Assembly (NCBI GenBank): GCA_913031405.1
Contig: CAJWCX010000100.1
Location: 1-5,672 of the forward strand
DNA from: an uncultured Flavobacteriales bacterium
GTDB lineage: Bacteria > Bacteroidota > Bacteroidia > Flavobacteriales_D > Crocinitomicaceae
Length of the DNA: 5,672 bases
Reading direction: 5' to 3'
Positions 1-5,672 of the stretch are shown in pieces (the first letter of the stretch is position 1; every line of letters begins with the position of its first letter). The position numbers and the translations under genes are program-made. The notes beneath the pieces are model-generated. The model was not told where the DNA came from. It saw only the letters and a list, made by a program, of their open reading frames with translations, and did not search any database.

Positions 1-1807
1 AATGGCTATAAGCAGCAATGCCATAAACGTATCGAGCACCCTCCACATTTAATACCGTAAATTGGCCCGGATGATGGTCAACAGTGCTTAGATTTTTTGC
101 ATATGCATCGTCGTGTAATTTCTGAATTCCAAGATTCCTATTTAGATCAAAATTACTCATGGTATAGAGTACTTGATTCCTTCTATCTGAGCCAGATTTA
201 TTTAAACTCGAATTTTCTAGGTATGAGGAAAAGGCTTGACCACGTGCATACATCAAACGAGGTTTTATCTGTTTGAAGCTGTTAACCTCAAAATGTAATG
301 GTGTATTCCCTCCAATTGACGTAAAATGATTCGAATCGCCATCAACAGAGAGTTCGTTTGCTTCTCTGAAATAAAAATTATCATCATTATATGACAGGAC
401 ATCTGCCATTCCATTGGACGAACCGTCCCAAACCCCAGACTTTGAATCTGAGTAGGCCAAAGAAACATCCATACCTCCTTTAGCCGTTCCACCCACATTC
501 ACCTCAAAACCTATGCTATTATCTTCTGAATTTGTCTTCATTTCTGGATCAAAAACATAACCAATATCATTTCGTTTTGGGCGATAGCTTCCTCCTATAC
601 CTTGACCAGAAACTGCGTAAATATCATAAGTGGCATTGGGAATAGGAAGCGCAGGTGTATTTTTAGTAAATGGACCGTCGTTTTCACGATTGAAATCTAA
701 CATGGCATTATGATTTTGTTGACCCTTTGCTAAATTCATATAACCGTATGCAGAAAGCTTCCGCTGCTTATTTTTCAGACTTTTTTTGTTGTAAAATCCA
801 GCTAAGGTGACGGAACCATCGTAACCCACTGCATCTCCACCTATTTTGAATGAAAAAGTCAAACCACCTGATGACATAGGCATCACAATTTCAGGTGTGA
901 ATGTTGACATTCCAAAATTATATGCAATACTCCCGGGACTGTTATAATAGCCGACCGAAGCATTCACCAAACCCATCCTTGAATTAACATTGGTACCAAT
1001 ATTGATACCTTTACCACCACCAAGTCCACCCCGAGTTCGAGATATGCTTGGCGTTAATGTCGCACCACTTGAACTGCTGCCAGAAAAACCAAGACCAGCA
1101 TTCCAATCTTCAGAAATTGCAAATCCAATACCAAGTGAAAAACTTGCGCTAAAACCGCTGTAGTTATTATAATTCAATCCCAATGTGGGATTACCTATGG
1201 AAACGACATCCAGATCCCCTAGTCCAAACAATTCTCCATCATAACCCACAGAACCACCGACAGTCCAGTCATCGGAAACATTATAGTCTTTTACAACTTG
1301 TTCTGTTCCGTCATATTCATCGGGAAGTCCGCGCATTGAACGATTGATCACTCCAGGATTCAAGCTCCACCCAAGCCCTACCCAGGAAGCCTCCTGATCC
1401 ATAGTTACCCCCGAGCTGTAGGCAATATTAATGGGATAACCATCGATGTCCATCAATGGAATATTGTAAGAAAAATCACCGGTAAAAGGATCTACCATGT
1501 CTGAGGTCCCAATTGGTGTAAACCCTTTCACCTCCGGCTGGTCAGGCCCACCTGGGACCAAGGTATTTCCTTTCAAAAATTCGATTTTGCGCTCACATAC
1601 CACCGCCTGCTCCTCGCCTTCATTTTTACTCGAAGAGAAGTGCCCTATATTTTCACCGAATGGTTCATTGCTATTCACCGTGTAGGGATTTATTCCATTT
1701 TTTTGCAGCTCAGCATCCCCAAGGTAATATTGAAAACCCATTGCTGTTGAATCGAAAAAGATGCAGAGGGCAAGGGCCAATGCACCAACATCTACTTTAT
1801 TTACCAT
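1..1807 (-). CDS. Rhs/YD-type giant surface protein, N-terminal 602 residues (3' end outside window)
   Basis: The frame is open from the ATG at 1807-1805 to base 1 with no stop, giving 602 whole codons; the gene continues beyond the window. An in-frame stop at 1855-1853 precedes this ATG, and no other ATG lies between. Residues 1-23 are a weak signal peptide: Lys4, a hydrophobic ALALALCIFF core, possible cleavage after STA. Residues 94-163 are diagnostic: FTPIGTSDMVDPFTGDFSYN, then YPINIAYSSGV, then ASWVGLGWSLNPGVINR and RGLPDE. The order 'YSSG ... GLGWSL ... I.R' is the entry to the beta-cage of Rhs/SpvB/TcB-like proteins, and this particular form is one I associate with very large Bacteroidota proteins. 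Residues about 182-360 are Gly/Ser-rich alternating beta segments with a GGLGGGKG turn. Residues 500-602 (FEVNSFKQIKPRLMYARGQ, NVEGARYVYGIAAY) look like the start of a further conserved part. No YD repeats, core domain or C-terminal effector are in view, so its activity is unknown. It is the last visible gene of the operon. Confidence 0.82.
   Translation of the reverse strand, partial: MVNKVDVGALALALCIFFDSTAMGFQYYLGDAELQKNGINPYTVNSNEPFGENIGHFSSSKNEGEEQAVVCERKIEFLKGNTLVPGGPDQPEVKGFTPIGTSDMVDPFTGDFSYNIPLMDIDGYPINIAYSSGVTMDQEASWVGLGWSLNPGVINRSMRGLPDEYDGTEQVVKDYNVSDDWTVGGSVGYDGELFGLGDLDVVSIGNPTLGLNYNNYSGFSASFSLGIGFAISEDWNAGLGFSGSSSSGATLTPSISRTRGGLGGGKGINIGTNVNSRMGLVNASVGYYNSPGSIAYNFGMSTFTPEIVMPMSSGGLTFSFKIGGDAVGYDGSVTLAGFYNKKSLKNKQRKLSAYGYMNLAKGQQNHNAMLDFNRENDGPFTKNTPALPIPNATYDIYAVSGQGIGGSYRPKRNDIGYVFDPEMKTNSEDNSIGFEVNVGGTAKGGMDVSLAYSDSKSGVWDGSSNGMADVLSYNDDNFYFREANELSVDGDSNHFTSIGGNTPLHFEVNSFKQIKPRLMYARGQAFSSYLENSSLNKSGSDRRNQVLYTMSNFDLNRNLGIQKLHDDAYAKNLSTVDHHPGQFTVLNVEGARYVYGIAAYSH
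1801..1807 (-). promoter_or_regulatory. 7-base overlap ATGGTAA (207-aa gene to Rhs-like gene)
   Basis: The Rhs-like ATG (1807-1805) lies inside the last codons of the 207-aa gene, whose stop TAA is 1803-1801. The stretch upstream, AAAGAACGCAACAAA, is A-rich as is common before Bacteroidota starts and contains no good Shine-Dalgarno core. The overlap supports both the chosen start and coupled translation. Confidence 0.6.
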
Positions 1808-2424
1808 TTTGTTGCGTTCTTTAACCGCGGCAGCGATTGTAATTGTTTCATATTAAATTCAAAGTGTACCAAAGAATGGCCATAAACCTGGTCATTGATC
1901 TGTAGCATGATTTTTTTATTTCGTTTATTGGGAGTAATACTAAAAGTGAAAGTTGCCTTAGGTGATGCGCCGAAATTTCGTTCGAAATTGTATGCGTTGA
2001 TATAGAGGTCCTCTTTATTTTCATTGAAAACCTTTATATCGTCAAGAAAAGAAAAAGCATAATATTTTAAGCGTTCTTCGTAGTCTAATCGATCTGATGG
2101 AAACTTTAAGAATGCGCGGTTACCATTTTCAGGAAGTTCAAGCTCAAGTATGAAGTCTATTTCATTCGAATTATTCTTGAGAATTTCATTTACTGCCTCT
2201 TTATTCAGCAAGCCTCTTTTGTATTGACTGATTAGTGTTAATTCTTTCGGAACCAAAGAAATCATGTAATTTAATTTGGTATCGCTAAAATATTTGCGAA
2301 AACTTGATCTGTTCTGCTTATAAGCAGAGATATATGCCTCAGGATTTACGGAAGTTGGTTCTATGAATGAGAGCATCAGAAAGCCGAATAAAACAACAAT
2401 GATTTTTAAAACAATTTTTTGCAT
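1801..2424 (-). CDS. Exported protein of unknown family, 207 aa
   Basis: I do not recognise this family. The N-terminus (Lys3, Lys7, hydrophobic residues 4-21) is a signal peptide or a single membrane anchor. There is no lipobox cysteine and no clear A-x-A cleavage site, so it may stay anchored in the inner membrane. Residues 28-90 look mostly helical and charged (AYKQNRSSFRKYF, SQYKRGLLNKEAVNEIL). Residues 91-190 look beta-rich (DFILELELPENG, LYINAYNFERNFG, ATFTFSITPNKR, VYGHSLVHFEFN). No catalytic motif is apparent. Its ATG shares one base with the stop of the gene before it, and its last 7 bases contain the ATG of the Rhs-like gene. It is therefore probably made together with both, and could be a periplasmic partner or chaperone of the Rhs-like protein; that role is inferred from position only. 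Confidence 0.85.
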   Translation of the reverse strand: MQKIVLKIIVVLFGFLMLSFIEPTSVNPEAYISAYKQNRSSFRKYFSDTKLNYMISLVPKELTLISQYKRGLLNKEAVNEILKNNSNEIDFILELELPENGNRAFLKFPSDRLDYEERLKYYAFSFLDDIKVFNENKEDLYINAYNFERNFGASPKATFTFSITPNKRNKKIMLQINDQVYGHSLVHFEFNMKQLQSLPRLKNATKW

Positions 2425-2426
2425 TA
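2422..2426 (-). promoter_or_regulatory. Overlapping stop/start TAATG (243-aa gene to 207-aa gene)
   Basis: On the minus strand the stop TAA (2426-2424) shares its last A with the start ATG (2424-2422). Such overlaps are a classic sign of translational coupling and point to the two exported proteins being made in a fixed ratio. No ribosome-binding motif is seen just upstream (TTAATCTCCAG). Confidence 0.6.
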
Positions 2427-3155
2427 CTGGAGATTAAATAAGAGGTGATACTTTTGATTTTTAGCACCTTTAACGAGAAGACGATACATACCCAATGGAG
2501 CTGAGGAGCCCAGATCAATTTCAAAATAATTTGCACCTGTGCGTTTTTCATTTACTCTTTGAACTTCAAAATTCTTTTCAGGATTTCGCGTTACTTCAAC
2601 ATCTAATAAATTACCTCTGTCATCATACAGATAAAAATCAAGAACACCTGCATTATAATCTTCTTCGAAATAAAATAAAAGTTTACCATCAAATGCATTA
2701 CACATATTACTATTTGGCTTTACATTCATACGGTGGTAGCAAGCCTTAGGAATTTCTGGCATGGGAAGAGTGAATTCCCAAGCTTCAGATTTGTCAATGG
2801 TAATATTATTTTGAATTTTCTGAATTTGCCAACCGTAACGATGTCCTTCTTCTAACTCTGGGGCATCATAAGGATAGAAAAGTTGTGTGGACTTTAAACG
2901 GTCTATTTTTAATAAGGGCCGATTTAGTATAATGCCAGCCTCAGCTGATTGCTTTTCTTTCAGTTCTGTCAGTAAAATTCTATAGTACGCAGCTCTTTCA
3001 GCAGGTCGCATACCATCGAGATAAAACCATGATAACAAAGGATACTTGGTTTCAATTGTGTCCTTGTCACTCGGGGTTATCAAAGAAATATTTTGCTGAC
3101 TATGCAATGAAAACTGGAGTAAAAAATAAATGCTTGAATAAATTAAAAATTTCAT
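2424..3155 (-). CDS. Exported two-domain beta-rich protein (Ig/fibronectin-like plus C-terminal beta-sandwich), 243 aa
   Basis: Residues 1-20 form a signal peptide (Lys2, hydrophobic core, SLHSQ near the cleavage site). Residues 22-131 resemble an Ig/fibronectin type III-like domain: SLITPSDKDT opens it, followed by the buried-Trp strand YPLLSWFYLDG, the strand AYYRILLTELKE, HRYGWQIQKI, and a closing strand SEAWEFTLP. Residues 138-243 form a second beta domain (LLFYFEEDYNAGVLDFYLYD, then LGMYRLLVKG). Its 'YDDRGNLL ... APLGMYRLLV' layout is reminiscent of type IX secretion C-terminal domains, but the usual YPNP-type opening is missing, so I do not call it one. Cys139 and Cys152 could form a disulfide after export. 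It starts one base after the barrel gene stops and overlaps the next start by one base. A structural adaptor at the periplasm or surface is the most I would infer; no enzyme motif is seen. Confidence 0.85.
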   Translation of the reverse strand: MKFLIYSSIYFLLQFSLHSQQNISLITPSDKDTIETKYPLLSWFYLDGMRPAERAAYYRILLTELKEKQSAEAGIILNRPLLKIDRLKSTQLFYPYDAPELEEGHRYGWQIQKIQNNITIDKSEAWEFTLPMPEIPKACYHRMNVKPNSNMCNAFDGKLLFYFEEDYNAGVLDFYLYDDRGNLLDVEVTRNPEKNFEVQRVNEKRTGANYFEIDLGSSAPLGMYRLLVKGAKNQKYHLLFNLQ

Positions 3156-3159
3156 ATTA
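3153..3159 (-). promoter_or_regulatory. Stop/start junction TAATATG between the barrel gene and the 243-aa gene
   Basis: On the minus strand the barrel stop TAA (3159-3157) is followed by a single T and then the ATG of the next gene (3155-3153). The preceding bases (CAATCCAT) contain no purine-rich Shine-Dalgarno motif. Reinitiation or coupled translation by the ribosome that has just finished the barrel gene is the likely way this gene is read. Confidence 0.6.
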
Positions 3160-5505
3160 ATGGATTGTAAAATTTAAATTTGTAGAAATTACGTAAGGGA
3201 AACGGTCAAAACGCGCCTGCTCATAAGACCTGTAAAAATCACCCATCACTAGCTTCTCGGCAAGAACGGACCAACTTAAGGATTTAGTGATTTGGGTAAT
3301 GAATTCAATCTTGCCACCAAAATCAGTAGTTCCATTTTCCTGAAATGCACATTTTACGCTAGCCGATACTATAAAACGTTCGTTTTGATAGCTTAATTCG
3401 TCACCAATTATTGTAGATTTTATTCTATCTACAGTCTCCTCATATGACTCAAAATAATTTACTGAGAAACCATTTGTAAATGATGTCCAGTTGGTGAGGT
3501 GCTGCAAACCTATATTGCGAAACAGCGCAGTTGATACTTGGTCTGTAAGGAGGTAATCATTATAGTTTAAAATGATACTGCTGCTGATGTCATTGACCTT
3601 ATACTGCGCAGAAATACCAGCACCATACATGTAGTTGTTTCTTTCTTGAAGAAAATTTCCTCGATCCTGTTCCTGCTGCACCAAATAATTCAAGGAAGCA
3701 AAATAGTGAAGGGATTTACTGATAGCCCCGTCAATTTTACCTCCAACAATGCTTAAGGTAATGGTAGTATCCATGCGGTCATCCAAATTGTTTCGATCCA
3801 GGCGGTAGTTCAATCCAAAGTTCAAATGATTCAAAAGCTTGTGCGTCGATTTTACTTCATAGCGCAAATTATTGGGTTGTAAAACACCTAGACTTTTAAC
3901 ATCAGCATCGGGGTCTAACCAACGTATGCTTCCCGTTAAGACGGTACGAAATAGCTTAAATGGCTGGGTGACTTTAAGTAAGGAGGTATTTGTTCTATCA
4001 TTCGAAAATAAGGAGGTCAGCGGTCCAGAACGAATATCATTTTTGACTTTCTTTGAATCTGATGTCTTCCCATATACCAAATCAATCACTGTTCCTGGTA
4101 GAAAATTTGGCTTTGCCCTAAAATCAAGCTCTAATCCAAGGGTTGGGATCAACTCAGTTGTATCAGGCCCCATGCCATCTAAAGACATTTTGGCATTACT
4201 TAAGTATCGAAATCCAAGGAAAGCATGCGACCCCTCAACCGTTCCGAGTCCCGACTTTACATTGACTAAAAATCCTTGTTCCGTTACCTCTTGAAAATCA
4301 AATTGATTAAATAAGTTTTGCGCATAAATCAATCTATTTTGGACAATATCATTGCTTACCATCAAGTTATTCATAAGCACACCTGCAGCCAATGAAGTAT
4401 ACCAGTGCTTGTGCTGTACGGCCAGATTCAACCCTTTCATTGGCACACTATTATTACTCAACGAAGTAGTTTGAGGGTAGGTCATTCCTACATCAAGTGT
4501 TTTGATTTTTGTACGAAAGATTTCTTTTCGGTTTGCCGCTATGGAATTGGTCTTTTCTCCAACAAACGTTTGTAAAAAGCCACCTTCAGAACCTTGGATA
4601 GCCGCTCTCTTTTCATTGAGCTGTTTCGCCAATAGGTCATAGGCATTATATGCTTTCTTGCATTTGTTATAGGCCATTTGAATGGTATCATAATTATTTA
4701 CAGCCTTCTGATAAGCTTGTTGAGCCTTCAAATAAGATTGACTGACACTGTCTTGCTTTGCTTGAAACAATGAGTCCTCTGAAACAGATGTAGTCAAGGA
4801 ATCACTCAAATAAGCACTCGCTAGACTGTCTTTTTTATCTGTAAAGTCATTGGGAAATACCTGTAATTCTTTTTTACGCCTTACTATTTCAGCTTTAAGC
4901 TTTTGTTGAATAACCTCTCCGTATCCAAGCTTTGAGGATAACACTCGTTTGGACTCATTGACTTCATTTAACTCGTTGTTTAAGGCGTCTAAACGCTCTT
5001 GTATCTTGATCTGCGTCTGTGCTTGTAATTTTTCTGTATCTAATGAAAAGCGTATGAAATTATTTACACCCAAAGGATTTCTAAAACTAGAGTAATTGTA
5101 GGAAAACCTCAACGGAAGACCCATTGCATTAAGACCAATGTCTCCCTCGCTTCGAAATACTGAAATAGGATTTATATTTGATGAATCAATATACCCGAGT
5201 AATAGCCCGTGGTCAAAACCAATTAACATATTCCCCTCAGGCTTTATTCGTGGTAAAAGCTTCACTTTATGTATTGTTGAAGTGTCTGCAAATGGCTTTA
5301 AAATATCTAATGGATCTGCAACAGATTGAATTGAAGTCATGTACTTTTTCAAACATAAGTCTACATCAAAAAGCAACGAATCATGCTGCTCTTGAACCAT
5401 TAAATTAAACGGAACACCTCTGTTTAAAGAATCAGTTTTCAGTACCTGCGCTAGCGAGCAAAAATCAACTATAAGAAACAATATGAACAAGCGTAGGGCC
5501 GTCAT
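3157..5505 (-). CDS. Outer-membrane beta-barrel-like protein with inserted helical hairpin, 782 aa
   Basis: The signal peptide is residues 1-19 (hydrophobic LFILFLIV core, cleavage likely after SLA before Gln20). Residues 21-118 are a mixed N-terminal region. Residues 119-138 (GDIGLNAMGLPLRFSYNYSS) and 147-156 (VNNFIRFSLD) look like a transmembrane beta-hairpin. Residues about 157-305 then form a long charged helical hairpin: helix one about 157-214 with Leu/Val at 172, 175, 179, 182, 189, 193; a Ser/Asp-rich tip about 215-243; and helix two about 244-304 with Tyr every seventh residue. Residues about 330-782 return to alternating polar/hydrophobic strands with long polar loops, typical of an outer-membrane barrel, ending YVISTNLNFTIH. 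The ATG at 5505 is the first after an in-frame stop at 5535-5533; no Shine-Dalgarno motif precedes it. As first gene of the operon it is a candidate pore, anchor or assembly factor for the later products. No TonB box, plug, POTRA or peptidoglycan-binding motif was recognised, so a transport role is unproven. Confidence 0.85.
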   Translation of the reverse strand: MTALRLFILFLIVDFCSLAQVLKTDSLNRGVPFNLMVQEQHDSLLFDVDLCLKKYMTSIQSVADPLDILKPFADTSTIHKVKLLPRIKPEGNMLIGFDHGLLLGYIDSSNINPISVFRSEGDIGLNAMGLPLRFSYNYSSFRNPLGVNNFIRFSLDTEKLQAQTQIKIQERLDALNNELNEVNESKRVLSSKLGYGEVIQQKLKAEIVRRKKELQVFPNDFTDKKDSLASAYLSDSLTTSVSEDSLFQAKQDSVSQSYLKAQQAYQKAVNNYDTIQMAYNKCKKAYNAYDLLAKQLNEKRAAIQGSEGGFLQTFVGEKTNSIAANRKEIFRTKIKTLDVGMTYPQTTSLSNNSVPMKGLNLAVQHKHWYTSLAAGVLMNNLMVSNDIVQNRLIYAQNLFNQFDFQEVTEQGFLVNVKSGLGTVEGSHAFLGFRYLSNAKMSLDGMGPDTTELIPTLGLELDFRAKPNFLPGTVIDLVYGKTSDSKKVKNDIRSGPLTSLFSNDRTNTSLLKVTQPFKLFRTVLTGSIRWLDPDADVKSLGVLQPNNLRYEVKSTHKLLNHLNFGLNYRLDRNNLDDRMDTTITLSIVGGKIDGAISKSLHYFASLNYLVQQEQDRGNFLQERNNYMYGAGISAQYKVNDISSSIILNYNDYLLTDQVSTALFRNIGLQHLTNWTSFTNGFSVNYFESYEETVDRIKSTIIGDELSYQNERFIVSASVKCAFQENGTTDFGGKIEFITQITKSLSWSVLAEKLVMGDFYRSYEQARFDRFPYVISTNLNFTIH

Positions 5506-5672
5506 TTTGATAAGAGTGAGTTTAATTAGAGTTTAAAAACAGAGGCGAATATATGCGTTCCTCAATTAAAGAGACGTAAAAAAAAGGAAAATAGTCCCTT
5601 TAAATATTTGCGCATCTATATATATCCATATATTGGTGAAATTAACGTCATTTTAACGCTGCGTAATTTTTA
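5506..5672. other. Non-coding upstream region of the operon
   Basis: These 167 bases hold no convincing gene on either strand. They are AT-rich, with a TATATATATCC tract at 5617-5627, an AAATATTT palindrome at 5602-5609, a run of eight A at 5578-5585 and two copies of WTTAACG at 5641-5647 and 5652-5658. The region should hold the operon promoter, unless the operon begins with further genes beyond the window edge. Confidence 0.6.
5546..5553 (-). promoter_or_regulatory. Possible -7 element TATATTCG
   Basis: Read on the minus strand this octamer matches the Bacteroidota -7 consensus TAnnTTTG at all but one fixed base. It lies about 40 bases before the barrel ATG. The partner -33 TTTG is poor: only TTTA at 5580-5577, 23 bases upstream. 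In such AT-rich DNA a one-mismatch octamer is easily found by chance, so this is a tentative candidate only. Confidence 0.2.

Noticed and set aside
265..498. 77-codon minus-strand open frame
   Set aside because: It overlaps the Rhs-like gene in another frame of the same strand, and the Rhs frame carries the recognisable protein and runs unbroken through it.
2339..2551. 70-codon minus-strand frame across the 243-aa/207-aa junction
   Set aside because: It is out of frame with both real genes, which meet cleanly as TAATG; its translation shows no coherent features.
2495..2749. 84-codon plus-strand frame
   Set aside because: It is antisense to the 243-aa gene, rich in His, Leu and Gln as expected from reversed codons, with no upstream signals.
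3872..4294. 140-codon open frame on the plus strand, antisense to the barrel gene
   Set aside because: It lies wholly inside the well-supported barrel frame, has no signal, domain or initiation context, and its product is low in recognisable features; it is a by-product of the codon use on the other strand.
5138..5408. Two overlapping plus-strand frames of 63 and 76 codons antisense to the start of the barrel gene
   Set aside because: They overlap each other and the strongly supported N-terminal part of the barrel protein; neither has a domain or start context.
5578..5601. AAAGG/CCTTT stem followed by eight T on the minus strand, like a terminator
   Set aside because: The stem is only 5 bp with two G-C pairs and a 9-base loop; too weak to call, though it could end a gene lying beyond the window.
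5602..5636. AT-rich palindromes (AAATATTT, TATATATAT, CCATATATTGG)
   Set aside because: Short alternating A/T tracts make self-complementary strings by chance; nothing ties them to a known operator or origin.

Overview
The window looks like a piece of a Bacteroidota chromosome, probably a Cytophagales- or Chitinophaga-type lineage. The evidence is AT-rich DNA, start codons preceded by A-rich sequence with no Shine-Dalgarno motif, short export signals ending in forms such as LAQ, and an N-terminal segment of a giant Rhs/YD-type protein in the form I associate with this phylum. No rRNA, tRNA, mobile element or CRISPR array is visible.

Everything that codes is on the minus strand, so the window reads right to left. 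Bases 5672-5506 are a non-coding leader with only a poor promoter candidate. Next comes a 782-residue outer-membrane beta-barrel-like protein (5505-3157) carrying a long helical hairpin after its first two predicted strands. One base later starts a 243-residue exported protein with an Ig/fibronectin-like domain and a second beta-sandwich-like domain (3155-2424). A 207-residue exported protein of unknown family follows (2424-1801), its ATG overlapping the previous stop by one base. Last is the first 602 residues of a large Rhs-like protein (1807-1), which starts inside the last 7 bases of the preceding gene and runs off the window with no stop.

The junctions (1-base gap, 1-base overlap, 7-base overlap) argue for one transcript with coupled translation. 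All four products appear exported: one outer-membrane protein, two small periplasmic or surface proteins, and one giant beta-cage-like protein. The simplest reading, which is inference, is a cell-envelope module in which the barrel and the two small proteins export, anchor or assemble the Rhs-like product. I know of no named system with this composition, so I treat it as the main candidate for an undescribed system. No biochemical function can be assigned from sequence alone.
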